From: Pseudovibrio ascidiaceicola
GTDB lineage: Bacteria; Pseudomonadota; Alphaproteobacteria; Rhizobiales; Stappiaceae
Reading direction: 5' to 3'
DNA length: 64,000 nucleotides
Assembly (NCBI RefSeq): GCF_900114245.1
Contig: NZ_FOSK01000014.1
Location: forward strand, 84,961 to 148,960
Part shown: positions 46,428 to 54,620 of the stretch, in pieces
Layout: each line of letters starts with the position of its first letter
Position numbering within the stretch: position 1 is the first letter of the stretch
Notes under the pieces: generated by a model
Told to the model about the DNA's origin: nothing
Seen by the model: only the letters and a program-made list of their open reading frames with translations
The model's database searches: none
Translations under genes and position numbers: made by a program

Positions 46428-46683
46428 GGCCTCAATGAAGTATGCAGTTTGAACCTATCTCCAAGTTTTGTCAGCTCCACGTTTCTCTGTAAACAAGAAA
46501 TCAACAAAAGTGCCTCCATCCTGCCTGTTAAATCCTTCGATACGTTGTTGTGATTAAACTTCGATCAAATCCAGGGGCGCATAAATAATAACCCAAAAAT
46601 ACAATGCTGACTTAAACGTTTCGAAGTCGTAGAGCACGCTGAAACAATCAGTGATGCTTTCACTCAAGCAACTGGAGTTGGGA

Positions 46684-47426
46684 ATGGTTCGTTTCAGAAA
46701 AAATTATTTCAGCAACAAGTGCAGTATTTTGGCATCTACTGTTTTAAGTAGTGCAGCTCAGGCTGAAGACACGATCAAGGTTGGTATTCTTCATTCTCTG
46801 TCCGGCACAATGCCATTTCTGAAACCACTCTAAAAGATGTCATGCTGATGCTCATTGATGAGCAAAACGCGAAAGGCGGGCTGCAGGGCAAGAAGTTAGA
46901 GCCTGTTGTCGTTGACCCCGCATCAAACTGGCCACTGTTTGCAGAAAAGGCACGTGAACTGCTGGAAGTTTATGAAGTTTCAGCGGTCTTTGGTAATTGG
47001 ACGTCAGTTTCTCGCAAGTCAGTTCTCCCTGTTTTTGAAGAATTGAACGGTATCCTGTTCTATCCAGTGCAGTGTGAAGGAGAAGAAAGCCAACGCAACG
47101 TATTTTACACCGGTGCAGCACCAAACCAGCAAGCGATCCCGGCAGTTGACTACCTTCTCGAAAACGAAGAAGCCGAGCGTTGGGTTCTGGCTGGAACCGA
47201 TTATGTTTACCCACGCACAACCAACAAAATCCTCGAAGCCTATCTAAAGTCCAAACGCGTTGCTGATGAAGACATCATGATCAACTACACGCCATTCGGT
47301 CATGGAGATTGGCAAACAACCGTTGCGGACATCAAGTCCTTTGGATCTGCCGGCAAAAAGACGGCGGTTGTTTCAACAATCAACGGGGATGCCAGTATTT
47401 TGGAAAAAGGACCTGAAACTCGCTGA
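46684..47426 (+). pseudogene. urtA: urtA remnant (urea ABC transporter binding protein), frameshifted and truncated
   Basis: The sequence encodes the first half of UrtA in two frames. Frame 1 (46684-46833) has a signal-peptide-like start and [13 protein letters not shown], then reads into a TAA. Frame 2 continues with KDVMLMLIDEQNAKGG, VVVDPASNWPLFAEKAREL, FYPVQCEGEE, FYTGAAPNQQAIPAVDYL and VLAGTDYVYPRTTNKILEAYL, all near-exact UrtA motifs. One G appears missing after ATG at 46810-46812; restoring it joins the frames. After STINGDAS (about 47395) the sequence diverges and stops, so roughly 40 percent of the protein is lost. No urtBCDE genes follow. A dead fragment, unless the frameshift is a sequencing error. 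Confidence 0.85.
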
Positions 47427-47476
47427 TTAATAGAGCTTAACTTGTAGGAGAAACGCTTGCCAGACTCTGAACACGG

Positions 47477-48097
47477 CTAATTAAAACGAAATAGTCTCTT
47501 AATCTTTGTCTGAAAGCCGCCGCGTTTCTCTTTCCGTGCTAATTCCTCTTCAGAGATGAGGAACGTTACTTGCACCACGTAGCGTTCGCCTTTGAAAGAT
47601 GGATGGCCGTGCCAGCTTGTTTCTGAGCGTTTGAATGCAAACACGTTTCCAGCGAGTGGAGAGACTTCTTCCGCATAATCGCCCATGTCGGTGTCTCCAT
47701 TAAGTGCACGAATGGCACCACCGGCAGAGTCATCCCAGTCTTCATTAAGATAAATGAGCATGGTGCAGATCTTGGATTTGGAATCGTTGTGAATACGGCC
47801 ATCACCGTGTTTGGACAAACGTCGCACTGTGATCATCCGCGGCTTGTCCATTAGATCCAAACTGAGCTTTTCCGAAAGAATTTCAGCCAGTTCAGGTTTA
47901 TAAAGATCATCTACAAGTTGCTTGAATGCACCAGTCGTTTCAAGTTTAGACAAGGGGAGATACCCAGTCTGTTTGATGTCGGGATAATCACGGCGAACAT
48001 CAGCAGCTTGCTCTTTGGTCAGTACTTTTTCCCCTACCAGATACTGAAAAGGAGTTGTACGAGTATTGGAATCTCTGAGAGCATCGAAATTGATCAT
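47477..48097 (-). CDS. 2OG-Fe(II) oxygenase (prolyl-4-hydroxylase-like)
   Basis: A 206-residue nonheme iron/2-oxoglutarate dioxygenase. The iron-binding His-x-Asp is in GRIHNDS and the distal His in SWHGHPSF, with the 2-oxoglutarate Arg in GERYVVQV. LIYLNEDWDDSAGGAIRAL is the family's conserved double-stranded-helix strand and turn. The ATG at 48097 follows AGGTAAG; the longer frame to 48160 has no SD. The substrate is unknown; such enzymes hydroxylate proteins or glycans. It lies on the same strand as the secretion-chaperone locus but is separated from it by a terminator. Confidence 0.82.
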   Translation of the reverse strand: MINFDALRDSNTRTTPFQYLVGEKVLTKEQAADVRRDYPDIKQTGYLPLSKLETTGAFKQLVDDLYKPELAEILSEKLSLDLMDKPRMITVRRLSKHGDGRIHNDSKSKICTMLIYLNEDWDDSAGGAIRALNGDTDMGDYAEEVSPLAGNVFAFKRSETSWHGHPSFKGERYVVQVTFLISEEELARKEKRGGFQTKIKRLFRFN

Positions 48098-48330
48098 TTT
48101 CCAACTTACCTGACGCAGCAAAAAACAGGTGGTAGCTGTAGCACAGGTTCGAAAAGCCAAAAATTCTCAGTTCTTAGTGCAGAAAATTTGAGACTGTAAT
48201 TTAAATGGTAAAGGATCAAACCAACTGGGGAGATCGCTTGTAGTGACTTAGCTGCGAAATAATAGCTCACTAAGAAAGAGTTTGTTCTACGCACCTCATT
48301 TCTAAGATCTGTAGATCAAGTGCATAGGAA

Positions 48331-48368
48331 AATGCCATTTGAGAGAAATTCTCCAATCAAATGGCATT
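48331..48368 (-). terminator. Terminator of the chaperone-cargo locus
   Basis: A perfect 12-bp inverted repeat (AATGCCATTTGA / TCAAATGGCATT) 9 bp past the stop at 48378, followed on the minus strand by TTCC. An inner GAGAA/TTCTC repeat could extend the structure. Confidence 0.75.
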
Positions 48369-48377
48369 ACAGCCTTA

Positions 48378-49370
48378 TTACAGATGCCACTCAGCAAGAC
48401 CGATGCGTTCTGAGCTATCGACACGCAATGTGATGGGTTGGCTGTCTTTATCGTGCATAAGGACTGTATCTGCCCCCACACATTCAGTGAGCATGATTAC
48501 GATGTTTCCTCGAGACAAACTGTCTGTGTGAATGGTGCCTCCCGGAAGCATAATAGCTTTGCCATCTGGAACTTTAATATTCGCCAGCGCGAATTGATCG
48601 TCTTCAATCTGTTTGCCCACGGTAATAACGATCTCGTCCTGGTCTGACGATGCCATAAAGATATGAGGGAACTCATGTCTTTCGACGAAAAATCCATTGG
48701 CTTCTTCGAGAGAGTATTGGTGATTGGCCGGTGTAATTTGATATTCAACGACATTGAGATCGCATTTGTCGAACTTCACAGGAACGGTTTCACCTTCATC
48801 AAAGATTTTCACGCCAAACGCTTGGGTTACATCTTCGAATGCAGGTGATAACTCCGTCACCATCGGAATTTCCAGTAAGACATCTGTGCAGGAAAGACAT
48901 CCAGATGCACCAAACACGTTTCCAGGTGCGGCGATGCTGACTGTGTTTGCATCATGCCAGGTACCTTCTATGACGGAAAAGGCGCTATCTGGGAGTGAAG
49001 ACAACGATGTTTTCGTCTCCAGGATACTTTGGTGAGTGCCCATGATCGTTTGTGACGGAGAGGCTGGAGTAATGTGAGGGGCACTTCGATTAATAACCAC
49101 ATCACTCCCCGGTGGGATGATGCTATGAAGAGCATTGGTTGTGACTGCCACTTCATTGTTGACCACACGATGTATCGATACAGCCTTTAAGGAGCTCTCT
49201 ACTTTCTGACTTGAGAGTCCTGCATTGTATTTGACCGTTATTCCGACATCACTTAAACGCCGTTCCTGATAATGTGGAAGCTTTATGCTCTTATCGGCGG
49301 GGCTTGAAGCCACTGTGTTATGTAGGTTTTCTTGTACCTGAGGTGTTGATGTTGCAGGTGTGACTGGCAT
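48378..49370 (-). CDS. Cupin-type protein, candidate type III secreted cargo
   Basis: A 330-residue protein of no family I recognise by name. Its first 30 residues are Thr/Pro/Ser/Gln-rich with no signal peptide and share ATST (residues 6-9) and SSPA with the flavoprotein upstream. The C-terminal region is cupin-like. Motif 2 is clear: Gly270, then Pro276-Gly-Gly278-Thr-Ile-His281, matching G-x5-P-x-G-x2-H. A partial motif 1 lies around His232-Glu-Phe-Pro-His236 and Glu246 to Gly252. A CLSC at 158-161 may bind metal. It is third behind a CesT-type chaperone gene on the same strand. I infer a translocated metal-binding enzyme; a cytoplasmic enzyme is not excluded. Confidence 0.65.
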   Translation of the reverse strand: MPVTPATSTPQVQENLHNTVASSPADKSIKLPHYQERRLSDVGITVKYNAGLSSQKVESSLKAVSIHRVVNNEVAVTTNALHSIIPPGSDVVINRSAPHITPASPSQTIMGTHQSILETKTSLSSLPDSAFSVIEGTWHDANTVSIAAPGNVFGASGCLSCTDVLLEIPMVTELSPAFEDVTQAFGVKIFDEGETVPVKFDKCDLNVVEYQITPANHQYSLEEANGFFVERHEFPHIFMASSDQDEIVITVGKQIEDDQFALANIKVPDGKAIMLPGGTIHTDSLSRGNIVIMLTECVGADTVLMHDKDSQPITLRVDSSERIGLAEWHL

Positions 49371-49470
49371 GTTGGTTTCTTCTCAGAACGTGCAGGACTT
49401 ATGAGGCCTTCGCTCACGGAAGATACTCATCCTTGTCCTGACTTAATTGAAATGAACATGCTGGGTTGTA

Positions 49471-49502
49471 CGCTCACGTCTGCATCAAACAGACTGTGAG
49501 CG
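49471..49502 (-). terminator. Hairpin between flavoprotein and cupin genes
   Basis: CGCTCACGTCTG and CAGACTGTGAGCG form a 12-bp stem with one bulged T and a 7-nt loop, in the 161-bp gap between the two cargo genes. It could be a partial terminator or a processing site that sets different expression of the two. Confidence 0.5.
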
Positions 49503-49531
49503 AGCAATCAGCGGTTTGATGAACTCAGGCC

Positions 49532-51505
49532 TTACTCAGAAAGCGCCTGCAACTCAGTTTCAAACTGCGCACGTTCTTCTGGTGTGAAACCACGTAAGTG
49601 GTTGCCATCTGTGCGTTGTGCGATCACGTTGGCGACGAATTCGTTGGCTTTGTCTGCTGGAATGTCCGGATAGTTTTGCGCAACGTACAAAGCAATGGTC
49701 TGCTGGTCTTCGTTGAAATTGATACCGCCCGGTGTTGTGATCTGTTGCGGTTTGAAGCTTTCCGTTTGGGCCGCAATGTTCAGCTGTGCACCACCAATCA
49801 GGCGTGGATCTGCAACGGTTGCGGGTTGTGTACGGCTCAAACCTTGAGCCAGCAGCTCAGAGACGCGGATTGGTTTTACTGTACCACCCAGGTCGTTTGC
49901 CGCTTTGGTCCGCAGATCAAAAGTATGCAGTAGCTCATTCACGTCACTCAGAGATTGCTCAGCATCATTTGCTTTGAGTGCACTTAACAGTGCTGCCTTC
50001 GAGCCATCATATTCGCCTGGCTGTTTTAGACCAGATCCCGGCTTCAAGAGCTGCTCAAATGGCTTTGCATCCAACAGTTCCGGGAAGTGTTCGGTGGCCA
50101 AGGAACGGAACTTGGGATTGTTCTCAAGGATTGCCCCCAGCTGCTCACTGAAATCTGCGTCAAGATAGTTATGCTGAACCCCGCGGCTGGACTGCATGGC
50201 TGCAGCGCCAACCACTTCCAGACCTTCTGTCTTTGTTGTGCCAGCAACTTCCAGACCCACGACGTGCTGCCACGCTCCGCCGGAAGACAGATCACTGAAG
50301 CGTTGGTTGACGTCGTAAACTGGCTGCAGTTGCGAAGCCAATTGCTTCTCAAGGATCGGCACTTTCTTAGCTGTCCCGTCGACTACTTCCGTTCTGCTGG
50401 TGCCGCCACCACGCTGACCAACCGCGTATACGAGGTAGTCTGCTTCAAAATCGCCGCCATCTGTGCTGATGGTCAATGGGCGGTTTTCGCCAGCAGTGAC
50501 ATTGTTGATCTGCTGATAGCGGAACACGGTGCCGCCATCTGAGCGGTCATTGCCTGCTTCCTGCGCGGTAAAGGTGGCTTCAATACCAACTGAACGGACA
50601 TCCCATGTCAGTGCAACTCCCGGCTTTTGATGAGGTTGCATCATCCAGAAGATGTTTTCCTTATCAACACCGCGTGTTGAAAGTTCCATGATCGCGTCTG
50701 TACCTGCATTGGGGCCCATGACAGCCACAACACATCCCGTCAAATCCCGTGTTCCAGCTTCATTGCGCTGGAACTGATCCAGATCCAAACAGTTGGCTGC
50801 ATTTGGATGACCTGACTTTCTGAAGTCAGCGACCTCTGGCGGCACGTGATGATACTCGTAGTCTGATCGTTCAATGCCGGCTCCAGTTGCCAAGATGACC
50901 TTCTTGGCCAGAAGCGGCTCGCTATCTGCATCGGTCTGTACCTTATAGAGGCCGGTTTCGCTGTCTCGGCTGATCTGGCGGACTTCGGCATCAAGGATGT
51001 TCCCACCAGAGACCTGATCAATGCGTTGTGCATTGAGCTGAGACCATTCCTTTCTGTCAACCGGGTCCAGACAGGAGGATGCAATCGGTTCATCGCCAGG
51101 GTTTACAAGCTGTTGTGCTTGGTTGATGCACTGCGTGTAATGGCCTTTTTCATAGCCTCGTGCACCAGCCCATGGATCATTTTTGCCAACCACAAGCACG
51201 TTGTTCTTACTGCTGTCCGCAACAATGGAGCAATCACACCGTTTCAGGCTGGTGAGGTAGGCTGCAGTTGATGTGCCTCGCCCGACACAAATCAGATCAT
51301 ACAGTGACTTGTCAGCACCAGCGTTTCCTTGTGTCGTTGCGAGTTGATCTTTAACAGCGGATTGCGTTTCAACTGCTTTTTGTTGATGGGAGTGCAACGC
51401 CGGATGAGGAGAACTCTGAGCCGGACTGCTTGTTGTGTCAGCCTGTGCTGGGATGTTGGCAGGGGCAATTGTTGGTGTCGTAGAAGTCGCTTGTGGGATG
51501 GTCAT
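49532..51505 (-). CDS. Two-dinucleotide-fold flavoprotein, candidate type III secreted cargo
   Basis: A 657-residue protein. The first 65 residues are Ser/Thr/Pro/Gln-rich, without signal peptide, as in type III secretion signals. A Rossmann FAD-like motif follows (VGRGTSTAAYL, residues 74-84) with a nonstandard third Gly, then an ATG motif (ILATGAG, 204-210). A second dinucleotide motif (VAVMGPNAGTDAIMEL, about 260-275) and YAVGQRGGG (360-368) complete a plan like flavin monooxygenases or disulfide reductases. The C-terminal 190 residues match nothing I know. It starts 25 bp behind the CesT-type chaperone gene, the usual place of that chaperone's client. Enzyme type and secretion are inferred. 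Confidence 0.7.
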   Translation of the reverse strand: MTIPQATSTTPTIAPANIPAQADTTSSPAQSSPHPALHSHQQKAVETQSAVKDQLATTQGNAGADKSLYDLICVGRGTSTAAYLTSLKRCDCSIVADSSKNNVLVVGKNDPWAGARGYEKGHYTQCINQAQQLVNPGDEPIASSCLDPVDRKEWSQLNAQRIDQVSGGNILDAEVRQISRDSETGLYKVQTDADSEPLLAKKVILATGAGIERSDYEYHHVPPEVADFRKSGHPNAANCLDLDQFQRNEAGTRDLTGCVVAVMGPNAGTDAIMELSTRGVDKENIFWMMQPHQKPGVALTWDVRSVGIEATFTAQEAGNDRSDGGTVFRYQQINNVTAGENRPLTISTDGGDFEADYLVYAVGQRGGGTSRTEVVDGTAKKVPILEKQLASQLQPVYDVNQRFSDLSSGGAWQHVVGLEVAGTTKTEGLEVVGAAAMQSSRGVQHNYLDADFSEQLGAILENNPKFRSLATEHFPELLDAKPFEQLLKPGSGLKQPGEYDGSKAALLSALKANDAEQSLSDVNELLHTFDLRTKAANDLGGTVKPIRVSELLAQGLSRTQPATVADPRLIGGAQLNIAAQTESFKPQQITTPGGINFNEDQQTIALYVAQNYPDIPADKANEFVANVIAQRTDGNHLRGFTPEERAQFETELQALSE

Positions 51506-51530
51506 GGGGAAGCCCTCGTTCTTATGGGGA

Positions 51531-51995
51531 TCAGACTTTTAGGGAGTTTTGGGGGATTTCTGTTGTGTTCTCTTGTGTGAGGAGAACACCAGCTTTCAAA
51601 AGCTCCCGCCAACCCTGCGCACGTTCTGCAAACTCAGAAAGGGAAGCAAAAAGATCGTGGCGAGCCAACCCATTCATTGGGACATCCCAGAGGAGAGTGA
51701 TGGTCTTATCTGTGTCTGCCAGCATTGCAAACCGCAGGCTACCAGTGCCTGCCCAGGATTGATTGACCTTTAAAAAGTACTCCAGCAGATCAATCCGGTT
51801 TTCTTCTGTCAAACTCCCTAACTCCGCACTGATGGCGAGGGCATGCCTGTCTTCTTCCAACGTCGCAATCACGTCTAAACCTGATGTGAACTGAAACAGC
51901 CAACTGTCACGTGCAGGATCCGCAAACACGGATGCATCAACGAATAAGTCGCTCACTTCCGTGACGAGTTTCGATACTTCACTAGTATCAACCAT
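51531..51995 (-). CDS. CesT-family type III secretion chaperone
   Basis: A 154-residue protein with the size and pattern of class I type III chaperones. It has an N-terminal amphipathic helix (SEVSKLVTEVSDLF), beta strands with a central GLDVIATLEEDRHALAISAEL, a helix (RIDLLEYFLKVNQ), a strand pair in SLRFAMLADTDKTITLLWDV and a long C-terminal helix (LFASLSEFAERAQGWRELL). It is followed 25 bp later by the flavoprotein gene, and class I chaperones are typically encoded just upstream of their effector. No secretion apparatus genes are in the window. The assignment rests on fold pattern and context, because this family is poorly conserved in sequence. Confidence 0.7.
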   Translation of the reverse strand: MVDTSEVSKLVTEVSDLFVDASVFADPARDSWLFQFTSGLDVIATLEEDRHALAISAELGSLTEENRIDLLEYFLKVNQSWAGTGSLRFAMLADTDKTITLLWDVPMNGLARHDLFASLSEFAERAQGWRELLKAGVLLTQENTTEIPQNSLKV

Positions 51996-52077
51996 AGTTT
52001 TCCGCCCTATGTCTTGCCGCCGTCCACGGCCTTGTGTCTGCGGAAAACATTAGAACAGGTTGCAATGGGTCATTGTG

Positions 52078-52125
52078 CCGATAGGCATAGCTCACAGAGG
52101 TGTGATGAAAATGTTTACCTATCGG
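52078..52125. promoter_or_regulatory. Nested dyads upstream of the chaperone gene, candidate operator
   Basis: An outer dyad CCGATAGG (52078-52085) and CCTATCGG (52118-52125) encloses an inner dyad TCACA (52092-52096) and TGTGA (52101-52105). They lie 83-130 bp upstream of the chaperone ATG, in its only likely promoter region. The inner dyad has CRP half-sites in the wrong orientation, so CRP is unlikely. Confidence 0.4.
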
Positions 52126-52166
52126 AAGCTGAGTAATGAAGCAGCGTAGCCTACCAAGCATTTAAG

Positions 52167-52205
52167 AGAGACCGTCTTCGAACTTGTGGCTCGAAGACGG
52201 TCTCT
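52167..52205 (-). terminator. Terminator of the BetT-type gene
   Basis: A perfect 15-bp inverted repeat (AGAGACCGTCTTCGA / TCGAAGACGGTCTCT) with a 9-nt loop, starting 5 bp after the stop codon at 52211. It should insulate the chaperone operon from the transporter. Confidence 0.8.
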
Positions 52206-52210
52206 TTAGA

Positions 52211-54268
52211 TCAAAGCAATTCTGATTGTGATAGGTGCAGGTACTGCATGAAGCGTTCGTATTGTGTGACGACGTCCGCTATCAGCTGTTCTTCGGTGTA
52301 GCCGAGCACGTCGTACTCCTGACCGCCTTGGGCAAGGAACACCTCGACGCGGTAGTAGTTGGTGCCTTCCTCTTCGGTCTCATCCTCATTTTCATCTTCG
52401 TCGATGAGATGGCCGGGGCCAATGGCTAATGCTGTTGTGAAATAGCGTTTTCGCAAGCCATAAACAAAGACGGTCTCCTCAGACTGCTCTATGGTCAAAC
52501 GATAGTTCTTTGAGCCGGTCAGCGTGGCGTTGAAACCGCGCTTTTCAAACTCTGCCTGTACTTTTTCCAAAGCGGGTTTACCGACAGTGGCCATGAAGTG
52601 GCGTGCGTCTTTCAAGGTAGCATTTTCAGTCAGAGTTCCGATGCGTTGGCGCCAATCCACTGTGCTTTTTGTGTATTGAACGGTGGTGTGGTGCATCTGC
52701 AGGTTTTTGGTGCGCAAGGCGTCATCTTGCAAGGCTTTGTAAAGGCCAAAGCACATGAGCAGCATAACAATGAGGAAGGGCAACGCACTGGCAATTGTTG
52801 CAGTTTGCAATGCCCCAAGCCCACCTGCCGATAACAGCACAATTGCAACAGCCCCCTGCAGCACAGCCCAAAAAACGCGCTGCCAGACAGGTGAGTTGAT
52901 GTCACCGCCGGAGGTCAAACTGTCGATGACCAAGGAACCGGAGTCGGAAGAGGTAACAAAGAAGACGACCACCAGCACAACGCCTAGCATGGAGAGCACT
53001 GATGAAAATGGCATGTATTCAAAAAATTTGAACAGAGCCAGAGACACGTCAGTCGAAACAGCTTCTGCAAGATTATCAGCTCCGCCATGGAGGATCAGAT
53101 CGATACCTGTGTTTCCAAAGATTGTGAACCAGATCAGACTGAACCCTGTCGGCACAAACAATAGTCCAACGAGAAACTCGCGAATGGACCGACCACGCGA
53201 AACACGTGCGATAAAAGTGCCCACAAAAGGTGACCACGAAATCCACCAGCCCCAATAGAGCAACGTCCAACCACCCAACCAGTCATCTTTTCGATCATAG
53301 GCATAGAGGTTGAAAGTCTTATGGATCAAGTCGCCCATATAGGCACCAGCATTTTGCACAGCAGTTTGGAGCAGGGTCACGGTTGGTCCAACAATCAAGA
53401 CCAGCAACATGATGCAAACAGCCAAAATGAGGTTGGTTTCAGAAAGACGCTTCACCCCGCGATCCAGGCCGGAAAAAACCGAAGCCGTTGCCATGCTGGA
53501 GATAAGCACAATCAGAACAATCTGAGAGGTTGTCGATACTGGCACATCAAACAGGTAGTTCAGACCAGCATTCACCTGGAACGCACCGTAACCGAGTGAG
53601 GTAGACACACCGAACAAGGTGCCCAATACCGCAAATGTATCAACCGCATGACCAATCGGGCCATAGATCTTCTCACCGATCAGCGGGTAAAGCGCAGACC
53701 GTGGCAACAAAGGCAGTTGGTGGCGATAAGTGAAATACGCCAGTGATAAAGCCACCACTCCATAGATCGCCCAGGCATGCAGGCCCCAGTGGAACATGGT
53801 GATCTTCATCGCTTCACGAGCAGCTTCAATGGTTTGCCCTTCCATGCCAGGGGGCGACATGAAGTGCATGATCGGCTCAGCGACACCAAAGAAAACCAGT
53901 CCGATGCCCATACCCGCTGAAAACAGCATGGCGAACCAGCTTTTGTAAGCATAATCGGGCTCTGCATGGTCAGGTCCCAGTTTGATATCACCAAACCGGC
54001 TTACCATGATGAAAAGAATGAACAGCAGAAAAATTGCCACTGCCAGAATGTAGAGCCAGCCAGTATTTGTTTCGATCCAGTCCTGTATGTTGCTGTAAAA
54101 TTTTTGGGAGCCTTCAGGCCAGATCACAGCTGTAATAAGGAGCAGGAAGATCAGCGATATGGAGCTGATAAAAACAGGAGGGTTGAACTTGTGTTTTATT
54201 CTCATCACGTGCTTCAACAAGCGCCGGAAAAATGCAAAAAAAGGACGCATGAGTGACGAGGACTGCAT
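52211..54268 (-). CDS. betT: BCCT transporter, BetT-like (choline/betaine, osmoregulated)
   Basis: A 685-residue BCCT carrier. The 12-helix core has GMGIGLVFFGVAEP, the Trp box in YWGWWISWSPFVGTFIARVS with RGRSIREFLVG and FFVTSSDSGSLVIDSL. A long hydrophilic C-terminal domain (about residues 520-685), partly acidic (DEDENEDETEEEG), is like that of E. coli BetT (677 residues), where it senses osmolarity. It probably takes up choline or betaine. Starts at 54268, 54250 or 54205 are possible. It is a single-gene unit. No betAB genes lie in the window. Confidence 0.88.
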   Translation of the reverse strand: MQSSSLMRPFFAFFRRLLKHVMRIKHKFNPPVFISSISLIFLLLITAVIWPEGSQKFYSNIQDWIETNTGWLYILAVAIFLLFILFIMVSRFGDIKLGPDHAEPDYAYKSWFAMLFSAGMGIGLVFFGVAEPIMHFMSPPGMEGQTIEAAREAMKITMFHWGLHAWAIYGVVALSLAYFTYRHQLPLLPRSALYPLIGEKIYGPIGHAVDTFAVLGTLFGVSTSLGYGAFQVNAGLNYLFDVPVSTTSQIVLIVLISSMATASVFSGLDRGVKRLSETNLILAVCIMLLVLIVGPTVTLLQTAVQNAGAYMGDLIHKTFNLYAYDRKDDWLGGWTLLYWGWWISWSPFVGTFIARVSRGRSIREFLVGLLFVPTGFSLIWFTIFGNTGIDLILHGGADNLAEAVSTDVSLALFKFFEYMPFSSVLSMLGVVLVVVFFVTSSDSGSLVIDSLTSGGDINSPVWQRVFWAVLQGAVAIVLLSAGGLGALQTATIASALPFLIVMLLMCFGLYKALQDDALRTKNLQMHHTTVQYTKSTVDWRQRIGTLTENATLKDARHFMATVGKPALEKVQAEFEKRGFNATLTGSKNYRLTIEQSEETVFVYGLRKRYFTTALAIGPGHLIDEDENEDETEEEGTNYYRVEVFLAQGGQEYDVLGYTEEQLIADVVTQYERFMQYLHLSQSELL

Positions 54269-54620
54269 TTTTCAAAGTAAAGCTATCTCAGTTGTGTAGA
54301 CGGCCTCTTAAAACAATGTGTCCAACTCAGGATGGTTCTAAGCAAAACAAGTACGTATACTTCGAATGCCCTAAGCTGGGGCCGAGCATTTACTCCTGCG
54401 TTCATCAGGAGGCAATAGCTTTTATGTCGCACCTGAAAATACGTATTCTTTTTTAATTTCAAAGGTTTGTAGGTCAGCTTTAAGAGTGCTCGTCCCGAGC
54501 TATAAGCCAGCGCTATCAAACTCAGCGGCTTCGCCTGAAAGCTCCGCTCATAAGAGCATAAAACAGGATGTCTGATCGCGAGTGGGCTTTGAGAAGTCCA
54601 GCGCATCTATTTAGGAAACA
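54269..54620. other. Intergenic region between betT and aldehyde dehydrogenase
   Basis: A 352-bp gap. A minus-strand frame at 54283-54606 has no SD, overlaps no known domain and is not supported. The region should contain the betT promoter. I see no clear terminator for the aldehyde dehydrogenase gene. Confidence 0.35.

Noticed and set aside
48378..49370. HEFPH read as a zinc metalloprotease HExxH motif
   Set aside because: A proline inside the motif breaks the required helix, and the neighbouring cupin motif 2 explains the histidines better.
52092..52105. TCACA-N4-TGTGA as a CRP site
   Set aside because: CRP sites are TGTGA-N6-TCACA; here the half-sites are inverted and the spacing is wrong.
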